Source: Colocasia esculenta (taxonomy: Eukaryota; Streptophyta; Magnoliopsida; Alismatales; Araceae). From it: DNA of 64,000 nt. This document shows, in pieces, positions 10,004 to 20,906 of this stretch. The notes beneath the pieces were generated by a model that saw only the letters and a list, made by a program, of their open reading frames with translations, had not been told where the DNA came from and ran no database searches. Each line of letters opens with the position of its first letter. Positions within the stretch are counted from its first letter, which is position 1. The DNA is taken from the NCBI GenBank assembly GCA_014218235.1, contig CM024760.1:68574961-68638960 (forward strand), in the 5' to 3' direction. The position numbers and the translations under genes are program-made.

Positions 10004-13000
10004 TCACAAATTACACATGCCTAATTCCCTTCTAAGAGATGTAAATCTCTCTTCAGGTAAGGCTTTTGTGAAAATGTCTGCTAATTGGCCATTTGTATCA
10101 ATAAAAGATATTTCAATATTTCCATTTGCAACATGATCACGAATAAAATGATATCTAACCTCAATATGTTTGGTCCTTGAGTGCTGGACTGGATTCTTGG
10201 TGAGATTAATGGCACTGGTGTTGTCACATAGCAACGGGATCGATTTGATATTTAATCCAAAGTCCTCAAGCTGTTGCTTTATCCATAAGAGTTGTGTGCA
10301 GCAGCTTCCAGCAGCCACGTACTCAGCTTCAGCTGTAGAGAGTGCTACTGAATTTTGTTTCTTTGAGGACCAAGATATCAAACACCCTGCAAGGAACTGG
10401 CAACAACCACTGGTGCTCTTTCTATCTAATTTACATCCAGCATAGTCAGCATCAGAGTAACCTACTAGGCTAATTTCACATTGTTTTGGATACCATAGAC
10501 CTAAGTCATGAGATCTTGCTAGATATCTAAATATTCTTTTCACAGAAATTAAATGCGATTCTTTAGGATCTGCCTGATATCGAGCACACATGCATACACT
10601 AAATAAAATATCAGGTCTACTAGCTGTTAAATAAAGGAGTGAACCTATCATACCTCTGTAGATCTTTTGATCTACTTTCTTACCATCTTTGTCACTGTCC
10701 ATTCTTGTTGATGTACTCATTGGTGTTGACAGTGGCTTGGTATTTTCGAATCCGAATTTCTTCAATAGTTCTTTTGTGTACTTAGCTTGACTGATGTGAG
10801 TTCCTTCCTTTCCTTGTTTGATTTGTAGTCCAAGGAAATAGTTGAGTTCTCCCATCATACTCATTTCAAATTCTCCCTGCATTAACTTTTCAAAGTACTT
10901 GCAAAGAGACTCATCAGTAGAACCAAAAATGATATCATCTACATAGATTTGAACCAGTAGGATTTGTTTGACTTTTGACTTTATAAAAAGTGTACTATCT
11001 ACCTGACCTCTGCTGAAACCATTATTTAGAAGGAAAGAGCTAAGCCTTTCATACCAGGCTCTAGGAGCTTGCTTTAAACCATATAATGCCTTGTGAAGTT
11101 TGAAAACATGATTAGGAAATTCTGTGTCATCAAAGCCCGGAGGTTGTTCCACATAAACTTCCTCTTTTATGAAACCATTTAAGAAAGCGGATTTAACGTC
11201 CATTTGAAATAGTGTCAAGTTCAAAGCAGATGCATATGCAAGTAATATTCTAATGGCCTCAAGTCTAGCTACAGGTGCATAGGTTTCATCGAAATCTATG
11301 CCTTCCTCTTGAGAATAGCCTTGAGCTACCAACCTGGCCTTGTTTCTTAAGATTGCACCAGTTTCATCCAGTTTATTTCTGAACACCCATTTGGTGCCAA
11401 TGACTGGATGGTCTGATGGTCTAGGAACAAGAGACCATACTTGGTTTCTCTTGAATTGATTTAATTCATCTTGCATGGCTACTATCCAAGATTCATCAGA
11501 GAGAGCTTCATTGACTGTCCTAGGCTCTATCTGAGAAACAAAAGCTAAATAATCACAAGGAATAACATTACCTCTTGTTCTTACCCCAATGGATGGATCA
11601 CCAATGATATTTTCAAGTGGGTGATCTTTCTTGTATCTCCACTCCTTTGGAAGGTTTTCATGAGTAACTTCTTCTTGTTGTAATTCTTCCAGAGGTGGAT
11701 CATCCTTGTCCTCAATTGATGCATCCTTTAGTTTCTTGGATAGTTCTTCTGCATCATCATCGTCACTATCTACTTCCTTTCTCAAGGAAGGGTTAGTTTC
11801 ATCAAAAATAATGTGCACAGATTGTTCAATCAACAAGGTACGTTTATTAAACACTCTATAGCCTTTAGGTTTAGACGTATACCCCATGAAGATGCCTTCA
11901 TCTGATTTGGCATCCAACTTACCGATATCTCTTTTTCCATTGTTGTGAATGAAGCAAGGGCACCCAAAGGTTCTGAAGTGACTGATCTGAGGCTTTTTCC
12001 CTTTGAATAGTTCATATGCAGTCTTCTTCAGGATTGGCCTGATCATTACACGGTTGATAATATAGCTTGCTGTATTGACTGCTTCAGCCCAAAAGTATCT
12101 AGGCAGATCATATTCTGAGAGCATAGTTCTTGCCATGTCCAATAGGGTTCTGTTCTTCCTCTCAGCGATGCCATTCTGTTGAGGTGTCCTTGGTGCTGAG
12201 AAATTGTGCTCAATTCCCTGATCATCACAAAATCTAGAAAATTTCTCATTTTGAAATTCACCACCATGATCTGATCTGATAGACACAATGCTGAACTTCT
12301 GATCTTTCTGAACTTTCTTACTGAAGCTTACAAAACTTTCAAAAGTATCATCTTTATGCTCTAGGAATGATACCCATGTAAATCTTGAGTAGTCATCAAC
12401 TATGACAAATCCAAAATTCTTTCCTCCAAGACTGGTAGTCCTCATTGGCCCAAATAGATCCATATGAAGGAGCTCCAAGGGTTTTGAGGTGGTCACCACC
12501 GTCTTTGACTTGAAGGAGACCTTGGTGTGCTTACCCTTAGCACAAGGTTTACATACACTTTCCAACTTTGTACTGACCTTAGGTAGACCTTGCACAAGAT
12601 TCTTCTTTAGTAATTTTCTCATGCCATCTATGCTGCAGTGTCCAAGTCGTCTGTGCCATAATTCTGTGGATTTATTTTTATTTGCCGCCAGGCAAACATT
12701 TTGAACCTTGAGTTCTTCAAGATAGAGCACATACAAATTCTTTTCTCTATTAGCTTCGAAGATGACTGTTCCATCCTTTAGTATACTGCACTTTGACTCT
12801 TGAAATTTGATCTGATGGCCTCTGTCGCACAGCTGGCTAATGCTAATGAGATTGTGCTTCAATCCTTGACTAGTAGCACATCTTCTATGACTGTTTTTCC
12901 TTTGTTTTCCACAGAGCCACTGCCTATTACAATTCCTTTCCCATTATCTCCATAGGTAACTGTTCCATCTTCAGCTTGGAGATGAGAGAACAACTTCTGG

Positions 13001-13077
13001 TTTCCTGACATGTGTCTTGAGCACCCACTATCCAAATACCATTTGGATGCTCGAGGGTTATCCTGAAATAAAGACAT
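10004..13077 (-). CDS. pol: E2 pol polyprotein: protease, integrase, reverse transcriptase, RNase H (one frameshift)
   Basis: Pol supplies all the enzymes of retrotransposition. The protease part (13077-12859, with [11 protein letters not shown]) and the rest (12862-10004, 952 residues) lie in different frames because one base is missing near 12863. In the 952-residue part, the integrase zinc residues are H70, H75, C104 and C107, and the catalytic triad is D135, D198 and E234 (D,D35E). RT has [11 protein letters not shown] at 553 and YVDD at 640-643 (about 10945-10934). RNase H has D804, E847 and D880, and the end is GMCNL, typical of Sireviruses. ATG 13077 overlaps the gag stop as TGATG. Order and motifs are those of Ty1/copia. 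Confidence 0.95.
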
Positions 13078-14848
13078 CAAGCTTTAGGTACCCAAATTCT
13101 TTTGGGTCCTGATTGGTTAGTATCATTAACTTTATCTTTTAATATCCATTTTTTGTGTCTTGTTGGGCATGTAGTTTTAATATGTCCTAACTTATTGCAG
13201 TGACTACAGCAGGATAACTTAGTCACTTTTTCTATGTATTTAAAATCAGCTTTGTATGCTATATCTTGTTCGGGTACAAATTTTGGTGTTGGATATGTTT
13301 TAGGATAGACCTTGGTTTCTTCATTATCTGGGGGTGTATATCCTAATCCATTTTTCTTCTTACCTGATCTCCTCGCACCTTTTAATATTAGAGAGTTTTT
13401 ACCATTAGTAAATTTTTCTAGTGTGCTTGATAGTTTATCATTTTCTTCATTTAAGTTTTCAATTTCTTTCCTTAATTCATCAGTACTTTCATGTTTTTCT
13501 AGTTTAGTTATTTGTTCATTTTTAACTTTTAGGTCTTCACATAACAGTTCATTTCTTCGTTTAAGTTCAATTATTTGACTTTCTAATTGTTCATTTTCTG
13601 ATTTTAGATCTGAGTTTGTATTTTCTATACAGACTATGTTTTTCTTACTTACTTTTAATAGTTTAGTTACTTCTTTATACTTTTCATAAAGTTCATTGAA
13701 AGCCTCTTCTAAACTATCGGAGTCTGAACCATTGCATGAATCAAAAGATGAGTCAGAAGTTACCTTTTCTTCAGTGTTTGCCATGAAAGCCAAGTGGGCT
13801 TTTTCTTCATCACTGCAGGAGCTCGACTCACTATCTGAGTCGCTACTGTTTTCCCATGCTGCTGCCATTGCTTTCTTTTTGAACTTTCTAAACTTCTTGG
13901 AACTGTCCTTCTTCCTGAATTCTGATTTCTTTAACTTAGGACACTCAGTCTTAATGTGTCCTGGCTTCTTACATTCGTAGCAAATGGGTTCTCCTTTCTT
14001 CACTTCTTTTCCATCTGGTTTCTTGAAGTCCTTATTCCTTTTGAAATACTTTCTACCAGATTGAGACTTTTTCTTTTTAGCCAAGATTCGCTGTAACCTT
14101 CTGGATAACATAGCTTCTTCATTTTCGCTGTCTGCATTACTTTCACTTTCAGCTGAGCTTGCTTCTGGTGAATCTTCTTCAGCTTTTAAGGCGTTGGAGT
14201 GCTTCTTTCTGCTAGAGGACTCTCCTAGCCTTTCCATATTGATTTCATGGGCCATAAGGGACCCAATGAGTTTTTCTACAGACATTCTCTTCAGATCATT
14301 AGCTTCTTCTATTGCTGTGACTTTTGGAGTCCATGAGGACGGTAAGGATCTAAGTATCTTTCTTACCATATCTCCCATTTCATATACTTTCCCCAGGCTA
14401 GCCAGTCCATTTGTGATGTCAGTGAACCGGCTGAACATTTGGGTTATGGACTCACTTGATTGCATCTGAAATCTTTCATATTGAGTGACAAGAATATCAA
14501 TTCTTGTTTCCTTCACTTTGTCTGTGCCTTCATAAGTAATCCTGAGCTTTTCCCACATTTCCATTGATGATTTGCAGGCTGAAACTCTGTTGAATTCCTT
14601 CTTACTTAGAGCACAGCATAGGATACTTTTTGCTTTGCAATTCAGGGAAATCTTCTTTTGTCATCATCTGTCCATTGTGCTTTCTCATTTGTGACTAACA
14701 GATCACCTTCTTCTACTATGGACCAAATTTGATAGTCGTGTCCTTGTAAAAAGTATTCCATTCTGGTCTTCCAGTAAGGGTAATCTTCACCATCGAAGAG
14801 AGGGGGTCGGTTGACTGACTGACCTTCGAAATTACCTTGGGCTGCCAT
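13077..14848 (-). CDS. gag: E2 gag polyprotein (one frameshift)
   Basis: ATG 14848 opens the capsid/nucleocapsid precursor (start MAAQGNFEGQ, then YWKTRMEYFLQG). One base is lost in an A-rich run near 14645; the frame then stays open to TGA 13077, giving about 590 residues in two frames. A UBN2/DUF4219-like capsid region (about 14800-14150) is followed by an acidic stretch and knuckle CYECKKPGHIKTEC (about 13982-13941). A long coiled coil (about 13740-13290) precedes a second knuckle, CCSHCNKLGHIKTTC (about 13213-13169). Two knuckles separated by a coiled coil is a Sirevirus trait. Confidence 0.93.
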
Positions 14849-14896
14849 GGATCTTTACTCTTCAGATCGTTGGATCCTTTCTTTGTCGAAGAGATT

Positions 14897-14908
14897 GGCT
14901 TGATACCA
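14897..14908 (-). promoter_or_regulatory. E2 primer binding site, altered
   Basis: On the element strand TGGTATCAAGCC starts two bases after the 5' LTR. The first eight bases fit initiator Met-tRNA, but one G present in E1 (TGGTATCAGAGC) is missing. Because this site is copied from the tRNA during transposition, the loss probably came after insertion. Confidence 0.75.
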
Positions 14909-14910
14909 CT

Positions 14911-17164
14911 TGTTGCCCTGTTGACAAGCCCAGAGGGGGGGTGAATGGGTTTTTATAAATTCAATCTAGGAGATACCTGTAACCAAAAACAATCACACAA
15001 ACGATCTTCGAACTACGTTAGTTACTCGTTAGTTTAAATAACAATTACGCAATGAAGACAATCACACAACACAAGGATTATCCTGGTTCGGACTTCCTTT
15101 TCTTAGGAGTCCTACGTCCAGTCCCTGAGCAACAACTCAGGATTGCACTAACTAGGGTACAGTCCCCCTAAGGACGCTACAACACCCAGCTCAGCTGGTC
15201 TTCCTTCACACACGAAGGGAACAACACCCTGGATGCCACCAGGTCTTCCTTTACAACCAAAGGGAGCAACACCCTGGATACCACCAGGTCTTCCTTCACA
15301 CCCGAAGGGAACAACACAGAGAAGAATGAAAAAGACTTTCACGCCCCTAGATCCAGCTTTTGATAAGAGAGGATCTGAAGCAACTAGAACTGAGAGCGAA
15401 GAGATTATGAACCATTCACACTCTCAGAACTGTACAGGCTCTCTCAAGATTTTCACAAGAACTAGCGGAGAGCAAGAGAGCAAAAGAGCAAAAAGGAGTG
15501 AAGGATCTTGGCTTTGATTTTCTTCAGAAGAATTTGAAAATAGTCTCTAGATCATCTATGCTTCTATTCTTCTGTCTTGTATATATATCTTCAATTTGAA
15601 ATCTAGTCGTTGAAGAGATCGTTGTCTCTCTCTTGAGTAGCCGTTAGACTGAATGACATCTGGAGTCTTGGAAGCTTCCTGTCACAGTCTTTTGATCACT
15701 TGAGCACGCAAAGAGATGAGATCTTCACAGAGATCCGTTGGCTTCTATTTGTCTAACGTTGTACAATGAAGTTACATCAAAGGTCTGCACAGATGTCAAG
15801 CTCAAACAGCAGACAGATAGGCTGTCTCTGATATCAGTCAACGTCAGTAGCAATAGTCAAGAAAATAGTAATACCAACTGGCTTAAGTCTAAAGGACGTT
15901 ATCAGAATAAGCACGATAAAGGAAGATATAGTCTGCATGCATGCAGAGATACGTTCAGATCTCATAAATGCAAAAGCGTCAGAGAGATGTCTACGTGGAT
16001 TTTGACTGGTCAATGCTTTAAGATGAATAAGATATCAAAATATGAAGTTGAAGACTATATGACTTATGAAATCGTTATGAGTTATAGCAAATCGTTCTAT
16101 AACAGAGGATATAAGAAATCGTTATGAATTATGGCAAGTCATTTTGATTCTGAAGAAATCGATGTGAAACACTTAACAGATCGTTACACAAAGCAAGTCG
16201 TTATGAATTATGGCAAGTCGTTTTGATTCTAAAGAAATCGATGTGAAACACTTAACAAATCGTTACACAAAGCAAGTCATTATGAATATCAAAGAAATCG
16301 TTACGAGAACTAAAGAAATCGTTCAGCTAGCAAGTCGTTACGAGTATCAAAGAAATCGTTACGAGAACTAAAGAAATCATTGCGGTTAGCAAGTCATTAC
16401 GAGTATCAAAGAAATCGTTACGAGAACTAAAGAAGTCGTTGCGGCTATCAAGTCGTTACGAGTATCAAAGAAATCGTTACGAGAACTAAAGAAATCGTTG
16501 CGGCTATCAAGTCGTTACGAACTTCAAAGAAATCGTTGTGATAACTTATGAAGTCGTTACAACAAGCAAGTCGTTGCGAGTTCTAAAGAAATCGTTATGA
16601 TAACTTATGAAGTCGTTACAACAAGCAAGTCGTTGCGAGTTCTAAAGAAATCGTTATGATCACTTATGAAGTCGTTACAACAAGTATGTCGTTGCGAGTT
16701 CTAAAGAAATCGTTATGATAACTTATGAAGTCGTTACAACAAGCAAGTCGTTGCGTGTTCTAAAGAAATCGTTATGATAACTTATGAAGTTGTTACAACA
16801 AGTAAGTCGTTGCGAGTTCTAAAGAAATCGTTATGATAACTTATGAAGTCGTTACAACAAGCAAGTCGTTGTGACATCGACTTGATTGAAACGACATGAC
16901 TTTTCAGACTTATAAGAGAATCGTTATGAACTTTAACAGAAATCGATATGGACTTAGAGAAATCTCATGTTGAAAAGATTAAAGCTTCAGAGTAGTAATG
17001 CATATCTTTATTGGCTTGTTTGACTTCGGTAATTTTTCCTGTACTTAAGACTTATGAGATATTCAGCAGATATAATTGATAAATTCTTGTTTGGTTTTGT
17101 TAATCATCAAAATATGTATATATATACAACTAATTAAAATTGCATGGGGACATACTGATCATCA
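14911..17164 (-). repeat. E2 5' LTR
   Basis: This is the partner of 3523-5776, with the same length (2254 bp), the same ends and very few differences. The plus-strand end ACTGATCATCA is followed directly by the duplication TGGAG. It should carry the element promoter. Confidence 0.96.
16116..16930 (-). repeat. AWCGAYTT core array in the E2 5' LTR
   Basis: This is the same array as at 4724-5540, with the same 59-bp higher-order unit and only scattered point changes, several of which remove the CpG of a core (for example TCATTGCGG at about 16377). Confidence 0.9.
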
Positions 17165-17169
17165 TGGAG
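17165..17169. repeat. Target-site duplication of E2, right copy (TGGAG)
   Basis: This is an exact match to 3518-3522. E1 integrase sequence resumes here. Confidence 0.97.
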
Positions 17170-19425
17170 GATAATTCCAAAATGAAAAATTCGCAAAATT
17201 CTATGATGACCAAGGGATTGAACATAATTTCTCAGCACCAAAGACACCATAGCAAAATGGAGTTGCTGAGAGAAAGAATAGAACCTTATTGGATATGGCA
17301 AGAACAATGTTGTCAGAATATGATCTGCCAAGATATTTTTGGGCTGAAGCAGTCAACACAGCAAGTTATATCATAAATAGAGTAATGATCAGGCCGATTT
17401 TGAAGAAGACTGTGTAATAGTTATACAAGGGAAATAAGCCGAAGATCAGTCACTTCAGGACATTCGAATGTCCATGCTTCATCCACAACAACGACAAAAG
17501 AGACATTGGTAAGTTAGATGCCAAATCAGATGAAGGCAACTTCATGGGGTATGCATCTAAACCTAACGGCTTTAGGGTATTTAATAGGCGTACTTTGTTA
17601 ATTGAGCAATCAGTACACATTATCTTTGATGAAACTAACCCTTCCTTGAGCAAGGAAGAAGATAGTGATAATGATGATGCCGATGAATTGTTAAGAAGCT
17701 AAAGAACTCATCAATTGAGGACAAGGAAAATCCACCTCTGGAAGACCTGCAACAAAAGGATACAGTACATGAGAATCTTCCAAAGGAATGGAGATACAAG
17801 AGAGATCACCCTCCTGAAAACATTATTGGTGATCCATCTATAGGGGTACGAACAAGAGGTAACATAATTCCATGTGATTATTTAGCATTTGTTTCCCAAA
17901 TAGAGCCTAGGACAGTCAATGAAGCTATCACTGATGAATCTTGGATTTTAGCTATGCAAGATGAACTGAATCAGTTCAAGAGAAACCAAGTTTGGTCATT
18001 TGTCCTTAGACCATCAGATCATCCAGTGATTGGCACCAAATGGGTGTTCATAAATAAATTGGATGAAGCTGGTGTGATCATAAGAAACAAGGCTAGATTG
18101 GTAGCTCAAGGCTATTCCCAAGAGGAAGGCATAGATTTCGATGAAACCTATGCACCAGTAGCTAGACTTGAGGCTATTAGAAGATTACTTGCATATGCAT
18201 CTGCATTAGATATAAAATTATTTCAAATGGATGTAAAGTCTGCTTTTCTAAACGGGTTCATAAAAGAGGAGGTTTATGTGGAACAACCTCCAGGTTTTGA
18301 TGACATTGATTTTCCAAATCACGTATTTAAATTGCACAAAGCTCTATGTGGATTAAAACAAGCACCAAGAGCATGGTATGAACGGCTAAGTGCATTTCTA
18401 TTATATCATGGTTTGTCTAGAGGTCAAGTAGACAGTACATTATTTGTCAAATCTAAGGTCAACCATATTTTGATTGTTCAAATATATGTTACTGATATAA
18501 TATTTGGTTCTACTGATGAATCTCTTTGAAAGTATTTTGAGAAGATTATGCAGGGAGATTTCGAGATGAGCATGATGGGGGAGCTCAACTACTTCCTTGG
18601 ACTGCAAATTAAGCAAGGAAAAGAAGGCACCCACATATGTCAAGCCAAATATACCAAGGAACTCTTAAAGAAGTTTGGATTCGAAAATGCCAAGCCATTA
18701 TAAACACCCATGAGCACATCAACAAGAATGGACAGTGACAAAGATGGTAAGAATGTAGATCAAAAATTCTACAGAGGTATGATAGGATCTTTACTGTACT
18801 TAACTGCTAGTAGACCTGATATATTGTTTAGTGTATGTATGTGTGCTAGGTATCAGGCAAATCCTAAAGAGTCCCATTTAATTAGTGTTAAAAGAATTTC
18901 TAGGTACTTGCTAGAACTCATGATTTAGGTCTTTGGTATTCAAAATCATGTCAAATTAATTTAGTAGGATACTCTGATGCTAACTACGCTGGATGCAAAA
19001 TAGATAGAAAGAGCACCAGTGGTTGTTGTCATTTTATTGCAGGATGTCTAATATCATGGTCCTCCAAGAAATAGAATTCAGTAGCACTGTCAACAGCTGA
19101 AGCTGAGTAAGTGGCTACTGGAAGTTGCTGTACACAACTCCTATGGGTCAAGCAACAACTTGAGGACTATGGGCTACACATCAAGACAATTCCACTATTA
19201 CGCGACAACACCAGTGCTTTAAATTTAACCAAGAATCCAGTACATCACTCAAGGACTAAACACATTGAGGTTAGCTATCATTTCATTCGTGATCATGTAG
19301 CAAATGGCAACATTGATATTTCATTTATTGATACAAACAATCAGTTAGCAGATATCTTCACAAAGGCCTTACCCAAAGAGAGATTTACTTCTCTTAGAAG
19401 GGAATTAGACATGTATAAATTGTGA
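17165..19425 (+). pseudogene. pol: E1 pol, 3' part: rest of integrase, RT, RNase H (broken)
   Basis: This continues the gene cut at 3522. Integrase resumes with a stop in place of the Glu codon after HGG, then [13 protein letters not shown] and ERKNRT-like blocks; TGT TAA-type breaks follow near 17412. RT (about 17950-18530) has [11 protein letters not shown] and [15 protein letters not shown] intact, but the catalytic YVDD reads YVTD (about 18487-18498), which should abolish polymerase activity. A TGA follows at about 18528. RNase H (about 18940-19425) keeps GYSDANYAG but has two more stops near 19072 and 19108. The end is DMYKL and TGA 19425. Confidence 0.92.
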
Positions 19426-19838
19426 AAGATTTATCTGTTTAAGACTGAAATATTAATTTTCAGAATTTAAAATTATTTTTCCTCCCAAAAATTGAGCAAA
19501 ATTCCAATTATTGTCTATCCTTTTAAGTTTGTCATGTCGGTTCGTTATTTTATAAGAATTTATTCCATTGAACTAGTCAGCTTGTCGTTTTCTGCCATCA
19601 TGGCACCTCCAAATTCTAAAGGTCATTCCATTAATTTTTGTTTATATCCCGAAATCTGTGCGGCAACGATTCGCATCCCTTCATCATCTTCCTCCATCTG
19701 CCTGAGGCGATACCCTATAGACTCCGGCATTGACACCCTGAGATTTCAAGCTTCCACCTCTTTCCCATGAGAAATTTCTTGAGGGGTTCTACTCCTTTCT
19801 CCATTTCGATCATCCAGAAACTCTTCCCATCCAAAACC
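19426..19838 (+). other. E1 spacer between pol and the third coding region
   Basis: This is 413 bp without a clear gene. It shares a block reading CLRRYPIDS with the E3 spacer (19700-19730 and 26330-26360). An in-frame ATG at 19767 (MRNFLRGS) would add 24 residues to the downstream protein, and a similar NFLRGS or NFLGVS stretch precedes the start in E6 and E3. Translation might therefore begin earlier than the conserved MAS start. Confidence 0.6.
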
Positions 19839-20906
19839 ATGGCCTCTTCTGGTGTCTCCGGCAGCGTCGGGGGCTATGGAGCTGCATTTCTTACCGCCGA
19901 ACAATAAGAAAGATATGCTTCAGTAAAGACCAAGATTTGCAGCCACAAAGCAGTAGATGAGGCTGACTTGCAGAAGAACGGAATGGGCAGTATCGTTGCA
20001 GCTATGGGTAGATTAAAGTGGACAAAGATAGCCACCCTATCAGAAGTAAGTTATCTGGACCTTGTGAAAGCTTTCTATGTATGTCTGAAGATAGAGGAAG
20101 ACGGAACTCTGACTTCCATGGTCAAGGGAACTCATATTAGGGTCACACGAGACCTATTGGCATCTCTCTTTGGTATGACTATCTCCGGACATAGTGGAGT
20201 TCACACTATGGATATCCAGGCGAAAGGTTTAGGGATTGTTGGTCTCGAATTCAGATTGAAGGATGGAAAACTAGACATCAACCAGTTGAATGCGTTTAAT
20301 CGCTTATTGCAATTCATTATGTGTCAAATAATAGTCCCAAGGAGTGCCACCTTCTCCACTTGCACAAAGGCGGACTCCGACCTGATGTTCTGGGTTGTCC
20401 AGAACCAAGAAATCAACACTGCAGAGATTATGATTGAAAGGATGAAGTTTGCAAGTGCACAGGTATGGGACACAAAGAGCAAGCCAAACATTTCTCTACC
20501 TTATGCTCATCTGCTCAACAAGATATTTCAACACTATGGCATTAGTGTGGTGGGAGATGTGTCTAAAAGGATGGGCCAAGATATCCGGTCCAAAAATTTG
20601 AGAAAAAGTTGTTTTTCGTTTGTCAATGGGGTCTGGACAAAGACTTCTGTGGCTGAGGGTGAAGCCATCATTGGCGAAGCCCAAGAAGGTCAGGAAGCAG
20701 CTGGCGCAGTTCCTGTGTTTTCAGAGGTAGAAGTAGTTCAGGCAGCAACAGAACCAGAAGTAGCAGCAGCAGTCGTAGCTCAAGAAGAGTCAACAGCAAC
20801 ACCATCTGTTGAAGTAGCAGCAGCAGCAAGATTGAGGATATACCTCCAGAGGATATTGAGCCCGTTGGGCATAGTTCAGAGGATCCTCTTCCCTCTTCCC
20901 GAGTAG
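19839..20906 (+). pseudogene. E1 third coding region, N-terminal half: Transposase_32-like domain (broken)
   Basis: ATG 19839 starts MASSGVSGSVGGYG, matching E2 and E3. A TAA replaces a Gln codon near 19905. The domain follows with VKGTHIRVTRDLLASLFG, FNRLLQFIMCQIIVPRS and SLPYAHLLNKIFQHYG. A GCA-repeat region (about 20760-20830) shifts the frame, so the open stretch ends wrongly at 20906. Function is as unknown as in E2. Confidence 0.82.

Larger units (their letters stand above)
3523..17164 (-). mobile_element. E2: complete Sirevirus-type Ty1/copia element, minus strand
   Basis: E2 is a full 13.6-kb element with two LTRs of equal length (2254 bp), a 5-bp target duplication (TGGAG), primer site, gag, pol, a third coding region in two overlapping frames, and twin purine tracts. 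The LTRs differ by only about 1-2% by eye, so it is the youngest copia insertion here. The coding regions are open except for three one-base losses (near 14645, 12863 and 8108). Integrase D,D35E, RT YVDD and the RNase H acidic residues are all present. It lies head-on in the integrase of E1. Confidence 0.96.

Noticed and set aside
15738..16127. 129-codon open frame in the E2 5' LTR
   Set aside because: It lies on the strand opposite to the element and runs into the tandem array; its copy in the other LTR is broken.
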